From positions 1 through 53,243 of the forward strand of contig RDZH01000024.1 in NCBI GenBank assembly GCA_004293935.1: a DNA stretch of 53,243 nucleotides, read 5' to 3'. The stretch is from Alphaproteobacteria bacterium (GTDB taxonomy: Bacteria > Pseudomonadota > Alphaproteobacteria > Rickettsiales > UBA998). The notes under the pieces were generated by a model, which searched no databases, was not told where the DNA came from, and saw nothing but the letters and a program-made list of their open reading frames with translations. A program made the position numbers and the translations under genes. Positions 8,149 through 16,837 of the stretch are shown one piece after another (the first letter of the stretch is position 1; each line of letters starts with the position of its first letter).

Positions 8149-8865
8149 TTATAGGGGAGCATCATAGCGGATCAGCTTCTGCACCGCTTCATCGCTGGGT
8201 GCATTGCATATTCTTATAGTTCCCCATAAAGCATGATCTAGCCGCTGCGCAATCGCCTCACTATAGCACAGTGCCGTGCATGTGCGAAGTGATGGGATGA
8301 TGGCATAGTGCTGCATATGGTGCATCAGCGCATCCACACCACGAGCAGAAGTGCAGAGTATAGAGTGCATCGCACCATCATTGAGCAACTGGATCGTCTG
8401 TGGCGTAAGGCTGGGGGAGGGTGTCGCGTGATAGACTACCCATTCATCTAATTCTTTATGCGGTAGCATCGCACGCATATTATGGGCTGTTTCTTCTGCC
8501 CGAAGATAGAGCAGGTGCTGATGATGCGGAGCAATGAGGGCAGGAATCGTCGTGGCACTTCCTGCACCTGCAACTACCTGCGGATAGGCTGCATCACGGG
8601 TGCGCCGTGCTAATGCTTCGCCCACCACATAGATACATCCTTTATAATGAGGGTGATGGGTGCAGAGAATGCGCAATGCCATCTCACTGGTGAGGATTAA
8701 CGCATCATAGCTGCTTAGCCTATCCCATGCGAGCAAGGCTACATCAGGGATGGGCGCAAGCTGCATCACCGCATCACTATGGACTAAAATACCGTGGCGC
8801 GTCAGATAATCATGCGTGCGTGTTGCTTGTGGCTGCGGGCGTGTGTTCCATAGATAGCGCGTCAT
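8149..8865 (-). CDS. hemD: uroporphyrinogen-III synthase
   Basis: Closes and inverts ring D of hydroxymethylbilane to give uroporphyrinogen III, the step after HemC in haem synthesis. The 238-residue length is typical. The family is poorly conserved; the call rests on the opening NTRPQPQA, the segments DALILTSEMAL and ILCTSARGVDAL that match the two Rossmann-like halves, and above all the position directly after hemC. The start ATG overlaps the hemC stop by four bases (ATGA), implying translational coupling. Confidence 0.88.
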   Translation of the reverse strand: MTRYLWNTRPQPQATRTHDYLTRHGILVHSDAVMQLAPIPDVALLAWDRLSSYDALILTSEMALRILCTHHPHYKGCIYVVGEALARRTRDAAYPQVVAGAGSATTIPALIAPHHQHLLYLRAEETAHNMRAMLPHKELDEWVVYHATPSPSLTPQTIQLLNDGAMHSILCTSARGVDALMHHMQHYAIIPSLRTCTALCYSEAIAQRLDHALWGTIRICNAPSDEAVQKLIRYDAPL

Positions 8866-9779
8866 GATGCCAGCATGGCTTGCAGCTTTAATGCGAGCTT
8901 ATGCGCCATAATGTAGGCATCTTCAGCACGACTATGCATGGTATCTCGTACCACGCATTTTCCTTCAGGATCAGCGAGCAAGCCGTGCAATGTCACCTGC
9001 GATTGGTCATCATCCCATACGGCGTACCCTGCAATCGGGGTGCGGCACGATCCATCAAGATGACGCAAAAAAGCGCGCTCTAAGTTCACAGCGTGTGAGG
9101 TGTGTGCATCATCAACTAAGGCACATAAAGATTGCGTTGCGGTATCATCCATACGGCATTGCAGCCCAATCGCACCTTGTGCTACGGCAGGTAGCATGGT
9201 ATCGCAATCCATACGGTAGGCATAGGTTAAGTAATATCCTAAACGATCCAGCCCGGCGGCAGCAAGCAAAGTGGCATCCACTTCCCCCTCACGTAGTTTA
9301 TCAATACGACGCTTTAGATTACCACGATAGGTGACGATGCGTATATCGGGGCGCGCATGGAGAATCTGCACAGCGCGACGCAATGAGGATGTTCCCACCA
9401 CTGCGCCTTGTGGTAATTCTGCAAGCGAGGGGGCTTTCAGCGAGAGGAACACATCCCGCACATCATCCCGTGGCAACATCGCAGCAAGGGTTAAACCTTC
9501 AGGGAGCTGCGTTGCCATATCTTTCATGGAATGCACGGCTATATCAATCTCATCATTCAGCAAGGCATGTTCAATTTCTTTGGTGAATAATCCTTTTGTA
9601 CCAATATCGGACAATGCCCCCGCAAGATAATGATCACCTGATGTTTCAAAAACGAGGCGTTCGATGCGCGTGCCTTCAGGCAAATGCGGCATAAGAGCCT
9701 CCGCGCATAACTCAACTTGGCGTTGCGCTAGCGGGCTTTTGCGTGAACCTATGCGGAGTATCCCATCACGCATCCCCAC
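8862..9779 (-). CDS. hemC: hydroxymethylbilane synthase (porphobilinogen deaminase)
   Basis: Joins four porphobilinogens into hydroxymethylbilane on a covalently bound dipyrromethane cofactor in the cytosol. Diagnostic segments are RIGSRKSPLAQ at the N-terminus, KDMATQLPEGL, VGTSSLRR, and DGSCRTPIAGYA, which contains the cofactor-attachment cysteine. The 305-residue length is normal. A GTG at 9779-9777 overlaps the lepA stop (TAGTG); an in-frame ATG two codons later (9773) is an equally good start. It sits between lepA and hemD with overlapping ends, so its translation may depend on ribosomes finishing the lepA frame. Confidence 0.95.
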   Translation of the reverse strand: MGMRDGILRIGSRKSPLAQRQVELCAEALMPHLPEGTRIERLVFETSGDHYLAGALSDIGTKGLFTKEIEHALLNDEIDIAVHSMKDMATQLPEGLTLAAMLPRDDVRDVFLSLKAPSLAELPQGAVVGTSSLRRAVQILHARPDIRIVTYRGNLKRRIDKLREGEVDATLLAAAGLDRLGYYLTYAYRMDCDTMLPAVAQGAIGLQCRMDDTATQSLCALVDDAHTSHAVNLERAFLRHLDGSCRTPIAGYAVWDDDQSQVTLHGLLADPEGKCVVRDTMHSRAEDAYIMAHKLALKLQAMLAS

Positions 9780-11032
9780 TACCCCTCATCATTCATGCGG
9801 AGGGCTGCGATAAAGGCAGATTGTGGAATATCCACATTACCAATGGAACGCATCTTCTTTTTACCTTTTTTCTGCTTATCCAATAATTTACGTTTGCGCG
9901 ATATATCCCCACCATAGCATTTTGCCGTGACATCTTTGCGGAGTGCTGAGATGGTTTCACGGGCAATGATTTTGCCACCAATCGCGGCTTGGATGGGGAT
10001 TTTGAACATATGCTGCGGGATTAAATCCTTCAGGCGTTTGCAAAATGCCCGCCCACGATGCTCTGCTTGTGATTTATGCACAATCAAAGATAACGCATCC
10101 ACCGTTTCGCCATTCACCATCACGGTGAGTTTCACTAAATCGCCTTCTTCGTAGCCTGCAATCTGATAATCAAAACTTGCATAGCCACGTGAACAAGACT
10201 TGAGGCGGTCATAGAAATCAAATACCACTTCATTGAGCGGCAAGCGGTATACCACCATCGCACGCCCCCCCACATAGGTGAGTTCTTCTTGAATGCCACG
10301 CTTTTCGGTGCATAGGGATAGTACATTCCCCAAATATTCATCTGGCACAAGAATCGTGCCTTTGATCCACGGTTCGCGCATTTCTTTGATGCGTGTAGGA
10401 TCAGGCATATCAGCGGGATTATGCAATTCTTTCTCCGTGCCGTCTGACATGGTCATTTCATAGACAACACTTGGTGCGGTGGTGATGAGATCAACATCAT
10501 ATTCGCGCTCTAAGCGTTCTTGGATGATTTCTAGGTGCAGTAACCCCAAGAATCCACAACGAAAGCCCATACCCAATGCCGTTGAGCTTTCCACCTCATA
10601 ATGAAAACTTGCATCATTGAGGTGTAATTTACTGATGCTTTGCTTCAAATGATCATATTCGCTGCTATCGGTGGGGTATAATCCACAAAATACTACGGGT
10701 TGACTTGGCTTAAATCCTTTCAGTGCCTCAGCAGTGGGCTTGGCATCATCGGTGATGGTATCGCCGATATGAGTATCCGCCACTTGTTTAATACCCGTGA
10801 TGATGAATCCTACTTCACCGGGTCCTAAATCGGGTACGCTTAGCTTTTTGGGGGTGAATACTCCGACATCATCCACCGTATGGCTTGCGCCTGAGGACAT
10901 CATGCGGATTTTCTGCCCTTTACGGATTGTCCCCGCAAAAACACGAATCAGAATGACAACGCCGAGGTAGGTGTCATACCAGCTATCAATAAGTAAGGCT
11001 TTTAGGGGGAGATTATTCGGATCAGTGGTCAT
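9779..11032 (-). CDS. lepA: elongation factor 4 (LepA) lacking its GTPase domain
   Basis: LepA is a ribosome-associated translational GTPase of about 600 residues. This frame encodes only 417. It begins ([10 protein letters not shown], residue 9 on) exactly where domain II starts and continues normally through domain III ([14 protein letters not shown]), domain V ([10 protein letters not shown]) and the LepA-specific C-terminus ([15 protein letters not shown]). The ~180-residue G domain with its P-loop and switch regions is absent. The frame is blocked upstream by TAA at 11036-11038, and no G-domain sequence lies in the 190 bases to the next gene. The remaining frame has no internal stop. It is either a decayed gene kept open because it leads into hemC (TAGTG overlap), or a shortened protein without GTPase activity. 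No strong ribosome site precedes the ATG. Confidence 0.9.
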   Translation of the reverse strand: MTTDPNNLPLKALLIDSWYDTYLGVVILIRVFAGTIRKGQKIRMMSSGASHTVDDVGVFTPKKLSVPDLGPGEVGFIITGIKQVADTHIGDTITDDAKPTAEALKGFKPSQPVVFCGLYPTDSSEYDHLKQSISKLHLNDASFHYEVESSTALGMGFRCGFLGLLHLEIIQERLEREYDVDLITTAPSVVYEMTMSDGTEKELHNPADMPDPTRIKEMREPWIKGTILVPDEYLGNVLSLCTEKRGIQEELTYVGGRAMVVYRLPLNEVVFDFYDRLKSCSRGYASFDYQIAGYEEGDLVKLTVMVNGETVDALSLIVHKSQAEHRGRAFCKRLKDLIPQHMFKIPIQAAIGGKIIARETISALRKDVTAKCYGGDISRKRKLLDKQKKGKKKMRSIGNVDIPQSAFIAALRMNDEG

Positions 11033-11058
11033 ATTTTATCATCAATCTATTCACAAAC

Positions 11059-11128
11059 ACTATAGTTCATAGTGTTATAGTCGTTTCTTGACATGAAAAA
11101 TGAGACATTTTTTTGTCAAACGACTATA
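11059..11128. repeat. nested inverted repeats upstream of truncated lepA
   Basis: A near-palindrome CACTATAGTTCATAGTG at 11059-11075 is followed by a longer stem: TATAGTCGTTT-CTT-GACA (11076-11093) pairs with TGTCAAACGACTATA (11114-11128). These hairpins sit where the lepA G-domain coding sequence would be expected, so they could mark the deletion point or form part of the leader of the lepA-hemCD operon. Confidence 0.6.
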
Positions 11129-11162
11129 TAACACGTTCATACGTTATTTGCACATGAAAAAT

Positions 11163-11202
11163 GATGCCCACTCCCAGTTTTAACAAACCGAAAGTGGGCA
11201 TC
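11163..11202 (-). terminator. terminator of the helicase gene
   Basis: A perfect 10-bp stem, GATGCCCACT (11163-11172) with AGTGGGCATC (11193-11202). On the minus strand it is followed by ATTTTT, downstream of the helicase stop near 11227. Confidence 0.75.
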
Positions 11203-11226
11203 TATAGTTATAGTGCTTTAGTCGCG

Positions 11227-13066
11227 TTATGCAGCAGGACGACGTGATGGTCTTTTTCCACCTTGCCCACCTTGAGGACGACGCGAAGGCGCGCCTGCTT
11301 GGGTGCGACGTGCATCGGTTGAATGACCATCGCGTCTTGGGCTTGCGCCAGCTTTTTTCTCAAAACGCACCCCATCGCGTGATGGTGCATCGGAACGATT
11401 ACGATCCGTGCGTGGCTTTTTGAATGGCGTTACTGCGGCAGTATCATTCGTGTTCGAGCGAGGGCGTTCACCTCCGTAAGAACGGTCAGCAGAAGAACCG
11501 CTCGCTTGAGAATCAGAACGATCTCTCCCTTTATAGCCATTGGCAGATGGGGCATTATAGCCATCACGTGGACGATCTTCACGTGGTTTTCTGCTCTCAA
11601 AGCCATCTTCACGCGGTTTTCTAAATGGCGTTCTCTCTGCTTGCCCTTCTCTATGTGGGCGATCTTTGCCTTGATAGCCATTGGCAGTCTCTATGTGGGC
11701 GATCTTTGCCTTGATAGCCATTGGCAGATGGGGCATTATAACCATCACGTGGACGATCTTCGCGTGGTTTTCTGCTATCAAAACCATCACGATTAGCGCG
11801 CTCTGGACGACCAAAATCTTTTTTTGGAGCGTATGGCGAGGATGATGTACGTTCAGCATTTTTATTTGCATAGGGAGTACGCGCATCGCCCTGACGCTTT
11901 GGTCTGGAAGAATATTCACCTGACCGCCCCGGCGCACGAGAAGATCCGCCATGAGATCCGCCATAGGATGATCCTGAACCATCTTTCGGTTGCAACATAC
12001 GGCAAATAGCGTGCCATTTTTTGCTATCATGCGGGGAAACGAAGTTTAACGCGCTACCGTGCGCACCTGCGCGTGCAGTACGCCCAATACGATGCACATA
12101 ATCTTCTGGGCATTGTGGCATGTCATAGTTGATCACATGCTCAATATGAGGAATATCTAATCCACGTGCCGCAATATCCGTTGCTACCATGATGCGCGTT
12201 TGTTGCGCACGAAACGCTTTAATGGCGCGGTCACGTTGGCGTTGGCGTAAATCACCATGTAATGCATCGGCGGAATAGTTTAATTCTTGCAATTTAGCTG
12301 AAAGATGATCGGCATCATTTTTGGTGCGAACGAACACAATCACCGATCCTTCACGCTGATCGAGTTGCTCAACTAAGCGACGATATTTCTCTGATTGCGG
12401 CATATGCAGCGTTTCTTGCTCAATATCTGCAGCAGGTGTATTCACTGATCCAACGGCGATGCGTTCTGGATTGTTCATATAACGCCCTGCAAGTTGCATG
12501 ATATTGCCGGGTAATGTCGCAGAAAATAGCAGGGTTTGACGTGATTGTGGCATATGATGCAAAATATCATCAATCTGAATACCAAATCCCATATCTAACA
12601 TGCGGTCGGTTTCATCCAACACCAAAAAGCGGACATTACGCAAGGAAACGCTTTGACGGCGCAAATGATCATTTAATCGCCCCGGAGTTGCGACAATCAA
12701 GCGAGGCTTCGCATGGAGTTGCGCTAATTGTTTGGTCATGGAATCACCACCAATTAACAATGCCACCCGCATACGCGTTTCACGATCAATAAGATTGCGC
12801 AATGTGGTGAGTACCTGTGTGGCTAATTCCCGTGTCGGGGTAAGCACCAAGGCAGCTTCTTGGGGGTTGTCTAATAAACGTGTGATAAGGGGGATACCAA
12901 AGGCTGCGGTTTTCCCTGTTCCTGTTTGTGCCGTACCTAAAATATCGCGTCCTGCCAAGGCAAGAGGAATCGTGGCTGCTTGAATCGGAGTTGCTTCCGT
13001 GAAGGAACACTGATCCAATGCGCGCATGATTTCTGGGCGCAGTTGTAGTTCTGTAAATAACGTCAT
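11227..13066 (-). pseudogene. DEAD-box RNA helicase with frameshifted C-terminal tail
   Basis: ATP-dependent RNA helicase of the RhlE/CsdA-like group. The core from ATG 13066 is complete: Q motif (ATPIQAATIP), Walker A (AQTGTGKT), PTRELA, motif II written DETD rather than DEAD, SAT, and motif VI HRIGRTARAG. After ~380 residues comes a basic, low-complexity Arg/Gly/Ser-rich tail. A perfect 40-bp tandem duplication (11648-11727) shifts the frame, so translation ends at TAG 11651-11653 after 471 residues. Removing one copy restores a single 599-codon frame ending at 11227, with tail sequence (EGQAERTPFRKP and onward) matching the tail before the shift. The ATG at 13066 has AAGGA upstream; 23 further in-frame codons to 13135 look unrelated. 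The core may still be active; only the RNA-binding tail is lost. Confidence 0.9.
11648..11727. repeat. perfect 40-bp tandem duplication in the helicase tail
   Basis: Two adjacent identical 40-base copies, 11648-11687 and 11688-11727, each starting TCTCTATGTGGGCG and ending CCATTGGCAG. Forty is not a multiple of three, so the second copy shifts the reading frame. Confidence 0.97.
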
Positions 13067-13274
13067 GGTGTTGTTTTTCCTTAAAAAAATGTCGGATTGC
13101 GTCAGTACTCTATGACGCGCTAACAACATAACCATGATGTCTGGAAAATTGGTCTAAAAACAACGAACCAACGAACGTACTAAGAGAAACTCTAAACGAA
13201 CCATAGCACACGTGGCAATTTTGTCAAGGTGATTTTCTTGCGATCAAAAAAATAAAAAAAATGCAAAGAAACAG

Positions 13275-13303
13275 TTGACGAATGAAATCAAAGACGTTAT
13301 GTT
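13275..13303 (+). promoter_or_regulatory. sigma-70 type promoter of tRNA-Thr
   Basis: TTGACG (13275-13280), a 17-base spacer and TATGTT (13298-13303), 19 bases before the mature tRNA 5' end at 13323. Good match in sequence, spacing and position. Confidence 0.65.
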
Positions 13304-13322
13304 CTCGTTCATCCAAAGATGT

Positions 13323-13398
<76 letters not shown>

Positions 13399-13464
13399 TT
13401 TTTAAGTTTGATGCATATTCGCATTTTTCACAATCCCCCAACATATAGAGTTGATTAGCTTTTC

Positions 13465-14259
13465 CTAAAGCAACGCTTGAATGCTATCTAAGGTACGTTC
13501 ATGCAAGGCTTTATTTGCTGTCGCTAGCACATTGATCGAATCATTATGAATGAGTTCCGAGACGCAAAGTGGTCTACCATGCCAATCGCTGATCATGGCA
13601 CGCGCACCGCGAAGAATGGGAAGAAGGGGAAGAATATCATAAGGTTTTAAGCCCGCCTCAAGGACAACATCAATATGACCGCTAGCAAGCATCATATAAT
13701 TATACGCATCGCCACCATAATTTTGGATCGCCGTGTGACGACGTAAAAAATCAAACACCGCATATTCCTCATCCTTAAACAAAAAAGGTGAGGTGGTTGC
13801 CAATTTAGCATGATGCAACATGCGTGTTGCTGCGCCACAAAGGGGCTTATTATGGGTGCGCGCCGTATTATTATCACCCCACCAACGCTCTTGCGTGAAT
13901 GGTTGCACAACCACACCAAGCAACATTTCTTTGCGGTGCATAAGACCAATGAGCGTGCTAAAAGTAGGAATGCCCGAAGCAAAAGCGCGTGTTCCGTCAA
14001 TGGGATCGATAATCCATTGATAATCCGCATCCGCTTGATGGGCGTGCGCTTCTTCACCAATAATACCATGATAATGATACTGATGCATAATGCGTTCACG
14101 CAAGGCATGTTCAATCAATTTATCTGCAAGCGTCACAGGGCTGGAATCTGCCTTCAATTCGGCATCATGCGCGGCATTACGAAAAAAAGACTGCGCAATT
14201 TCACATGCTTGATCAGCCAACTGGTGCGCGAAAGAAAAATAAGACGAAAGTAAAGACAT
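13465..14259 (-). CDS. hisN: histidinol-phosphatase, inositol monophosphatase family
   Basis: A metal-dependent phosphatase of the inositol monophosphatase superfamily. The HisN type dephosphorylates L-histidinol phosphate in histidine synthesis. Metal-site motifs are present: IIGEE near residue 67, WIIDPIDGT near 82-90, and the C-terminal metal aspartate in LKPYDILPL. The run GGDAYNYMMLASG before it favours HisN over suppressor-type SuhB. At 264 residues it is full length. It follows gmk on the minus strand across a 175-base gap filled by a repeat. No other his gene is in the window, so a related sugar-phosphate phosphatase cannot be excluded. Confidence 0.8.
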   Translation of the reverse strand: MSLLSSYFSFAHQLADQACEIAQSFFRNAAHDAELKADSSPVTLADKLIEHALRERIMHQYHYHGIIGEEAHAHQADADYQWIIDPIDGTRAFASGIPTFSTLIGLMHRKEMLLGVVVQPFTQERWWGDNNTARTHNKPLCGAATRMLHHAKLATTSPFLFKDEEYAVFDFLRRHTAIQNYGGDAYNYMMLASGHIDVVLEAGLKPYDILPLLPILRGARAMISDWHGRPLCVSELIHNDSINVLATANKALHERTLDSIQALL

Positions 14260-14291
14260 AACAATGCTCGGATAGACCTCAAACGAAGTTT

Positions 14292-14435
14292 AGAACCTGC
14301 CCCGAATCTCTCTCTTATGGGCTGCAAATGACGTTTTGCTGCGCTTCCGCTACTCATGTACCTTAAGTACACTCCGTTGCGGTTCTCGCAAATCTGCCAT
14401 TTTCGCCTCATAATAAAAAATTCTAAACAGGTTCT
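14292..14435. repeat. intergenic repeat element between gmk and hisN
   Basis: Inverted ends AGAACCTG (14292-14299) and CAGGTTCT (14428-14435) enclose ~144 bases with further internal palindromes such as GTACCTTAAGTAC. The 41 bases at 14321-14361 recur at 53107-53147 with one mismatch. The right end touches the gmk stop codon. Confidence 0.65.
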
Positions 14436-15139
14436 TAGTCATAGCCTATTTGTCGTGATTGCGCAAACAAAGATTCAACAAAATGATCTAAAGAGGATTG
14501 ACGTAAACGACGTAACCGTTCCGCGTGCAGAATACTTGTAATGCTTGCTAATGTTTCTTCAAGATCACGATTCACAACGACATAATCATATTCACGCCAA
14601 TGCGAAATTTCATTGCTCGCACGTTGCATCCTAAAGCGCACCACATCATCATCATCTTTTCCACGTCCGCGCAAGCGTTGCTCTAATTCTTGCATCGAAG
14701 GGGGCAGAATAAATACACTTACCAAATCTTCACGGCAATGATCAGAAAGCTGCTTTGTTCCCTGCCAGTCAATATCAAAGAGTACATCAATACCCGCCGT
14801 CAGCGATTCTTCAACAAAAGTCGCAGGCGTGCCATAAGAATGATTAAAGACGGTGGCATGTTCGATAAAAGCACGTTGCTCAATAAGTGCATCAAAAGCA
14901 TCTTGCGTTATAAAGGAATAATCTTTGCCATCGATTTCACCGTCACGTGGTGCGCGAGTGGTGGCAGAAACAGACATTCTAATGCCGTTATCTTGCTGCA
15001 ACAAACGACGCGACAGGGTTGTCTTGCCTGCCCCTGAAGGAGAGGACAATACAAACATAAAGCCACGACGAAATCCGCCAGTCTCCGTCACTGGTAACCG
15101 TTCCCTTGAATGTTCTTGAATTTTCACAACTGCGCCCAT
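14435..15139 (-). CDS. gmk: guanylate kinase
   Basis: Phosphorylates GMP to GDP with ATP; an essential nucleotide-metabolism enzyme of the cytosol. Walker A (SSPSGAGKTT), the GMP-binding segment SVSATTRAPRDGEIDGKDY and VLFDIDWQG are all visible. It has 234 residues, slightly long because of a ~27-residue basic N-terminal extension before FVLSSPSG; an internal ATG at codon 28 is possible, but the extension runs through the common Arg-Arg-Gly lead-in, so I keep the ATG at 15139. The stop lies against the repeat element at 14292-14435. It diverges from amtB. Confidence 0.94.
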   Translation of the reverse strand: MGAVVKIQEHSRERLPVTETGGFRRGFMFVLSSPSGAGKTTLSRRLLQQDNGIRMSVSATTRAPRDGEIDGKDYSFITQDAFDALIEQRAFIEHATVFNHSYGTPATFVEESLTAGIDVLFDIDWQGTKQLSDHCREDLVSVFILPPSMQELEQRLRGRGKDDDDVVRFRMQRASNEISHWREYDYVVVNRDLEETLASITSILHAERLRRLRQSSLDHFVESLFAQSRQIGYD

Positions 15140-15240
15140 CTTGTATGCTACAATAACTCAATATCATCGCCATGTAAATAATTATATAACGCAGACATGT
15201 AAAAAATACTTACGAACCATGGATAAAATGTAAAAAATTG

Positions 15241-15268
15241 TTGCATTGCGATATGATTCGATTATAAG
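15241..15268 (+). promoter_or_regulatory. candidate promoter of amtB
   Basis: TTGCAT (15241-15246), 16 bases, TATAAG (15263-15268), 44 bases before the amtB ATG. I see no clear nitrogen-type sigma-54 site (GG-N10-GC with the usual context). Confidence 0.3.
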
Positions 15269-15312
15269 AAGGCAGTTAGATATATTTCATTCATGACTTT
15301 AAGAACAAACCT

Positions 15313-16653
15313 ATGAACAAAAAAATCATCCCCTCCATTTTTGGATGCGCTTTAATGAGTGGCATCTTTTTTGCACCGATGGCACACGCGCAAGAGGCTG
15401 CACCTGCGGTAGTATCAGGCTTTTCACCAGAAGCTACCTATATCATCAACTCTTTTATGCTTCTTATCTTTGGCATGTTTGTGATGTTCATGTCGTGTGG
15501 TTTTGCGATGCTTGAAGCGGGCATGGTGCGGTACAAAAATGTGGGTGTTATTGTGCTGAAAAACCTTGTGCTTTATGCGATTGCAGCCATTGTCTTTTAT
15601 CTGTTTGGCTATAATTTAATGTATGAAGGTGTCGATGGCGGATATGTTGGCTCATTTGGCATATGGTCGCCCAATGATACGGCAGCACACGCTGGGGATT
15701 ATGTCACCCAAAAATATGCATCCTCTGCTTATTGGTTCTTTCAGATGGTGTTCGTTGCAACCGCTGCTTCCATTGTTTCAGGTGCTGTTGCTGAACGTAT
15801 GAAAATCTTGACATTTTTTGTGTTTACCGCATGTATGAGTGGTTTTATTTACCCTATTGCCGCTTCATGGAAATGGGGTGGTGGTTGGTTGCATGTGATG
15901 GGCTTCCAAGATTTTTCAGGCTCTACGCTCGTGCATTCGGTTGGTGGATGGTGCGCCCTTATTGCCGTATGGCTCACGGGTGCGCGGGCAGGACGCTTTG
16001 ATGAACAAGGCAAACCTGTTGCGATTCCTCCCTCTAATGTTATTACCGTATGTTTGGGAACGTTTATCTTGTGGCTAGGTTGGCTTGCATTTAATGGTGG
16101 TTCGCAATTATCTTTTAGCACGGCAACAGATGTACTGGCGATTTCTAATATTTTCGTCAACACCAATGCTGCCGCCGCCGCTGGAGTGGTTGCGGTTATG
16201 CTATGCACGTTGATGATGCGTAAAAAAATAGATGCCTACCTTACTCTCAATGGCGCGTTGGCAGGCTTAGTCAGTATCACCGCAGAACCGCTCGCGCCTA
16301 CCATGATGCAAGCAACGATTATCGGGGCTGTGGGAGGAATCCTTATGATAGTCAGCACATCCTTGCTTGAACGTGCAAAATTGGATGATGTAGTTGGGGC
16401 AATTCCTGTGCATTTAGTGTGCGGTGTGTGGGGAACATTAATCGTTGCATGGACGAACAGTACGGCAACGTTGATGGTGCAGCTCACGGGCGTGGTAGCC
16501 TATGCACTCTTTTCTATTGTGTGCAGCATGATTCTTTGGGGTGTTTTGAAGCAGACGATGGGGCTTCGCATCGATTCGATGCAGGAAGAAAAAGGTCTGG
16601 ATATTGAGGAGCTTGGCTTAGAAGGATTGCCATATCTTAGAAGTAATGGATGA
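15313..16653 (+). CDS. amtB: ammonium transporter, Amt family
   Basis: Inner-membrane channel for ammonium/ammonia. A cleavable signal peptide (ends near APMAHAQE, ~residue 27) precedes about eleven membrane segments. Family signatures: FAMLEAGMVRYKN, GAVAERMK, and both pore histidines, in STLVHSVGG and IPVHLVCGVWG. The 446-residue length is normal. The C-terminus has the cytoplasmic tail with GLDIEELGLEG. Unlike most amtB genes, no glnK (PII) gene adjoins it; the left neighbour is gmk (divergent) and the right is an inverted-repeat element. Start ATG 15313 with AAGAAC upstream. Confidence 0.95.
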   Translation: MNKKIIPSIFGCALMSGIFFAPMAHAQEAAPAVVSGFSPEATYIINSFMLLIFGMFVMFMSCGFAMLEAGMVRYKNVGVIVLKNLVLYAIAAIVFYLFGYNLMYEGVDGGYVGSFGIWSPNDTAAHAGDYVTQKYASSAYWFFQMVFVATAASIVSGAVAERMKILTFFVFTACMSGFIYPIAASWKWGGGWLHVMGFQDFSGSTLVHSVGGWCALIAVWLTGARAGRFDEQGKPVAIPPSNVITVCLGTFILWLGWLAFNGGSQLSFSTATDVLAISNIFVNTNAAAAAGVVAVMLCTLMMRKKIDAYLTLNGALAGLVSITAEPLAPTMMQATIIGAVGGILMIVSTSLLERAKLDDVVGAIPVHLVCGVWGTLIVAWTNSTATLMVQLTGVVAYALFSIVCSMILWGVLKQTMGLRIDSMQEEKGLDIEELGLEGLPYLRSNG

Positions 16654-16672
16654 TAAGTCAGGTTCTAGAACC

Positions 16673-16830
16673 TAAGGGGCTGTGTTCACAGAATCGTTGA
16701 ATATACCCATTTCACTTTAAGGACTTGAATCCTTATAAGTGAAATGAAGGGTATATTTCATTAAAAATACTCATCGTTTCCACATGTTGATACTACGTAT
16801 CTTTATGTGCGATGAGTATACAGCCCCTTA
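16673..16830. repeat. 158-bp element with perfect 11-bp terminal inverted repeats and two internal hairpins
   Basis: Ends are TAAGGGGCTGT (16673-16683) and its exact complement ACAGCCCCTTA (16820-16830). Inside, one long hairpin pairs ATATACCCATTTCACTT with AAGTGAAATGAAGGGTATAT, and a second pairs ATACTCATCG with CGATGAGTAT. A perfect 14-bp palindrome AGGTTCTAGAACCT abuts the left end (16660-16673). There is no coding capacity. It could be a non-autonomous mobile element or a structured RNA at the amtB 3' end. Confidence 0.8.
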
Positions 16831-16837
16831 CGTGCTG

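Noticed and set aside
9779-11032. Truncated lepA as a different EF-G-like protein
   Set aside because: The C-terminal [15 protein letters not shown] segment is specific to LepA.
11500-11800. Repetitive helicase tail DNA as a CRISPR or VNTR outside genes
   Set aside because: Apart from the 40-bp duplication the repeats are in-frame units of one low-complexity coding region.
11227-12030. A separate 267-aa minus-strand gene downstream of the helicase
   Set aside because: Its useful half is the helicase tail in a shifted frame; removing one 40-bp copy joins it to the helicase. The N-terminal half is an out-of-frame shadow.
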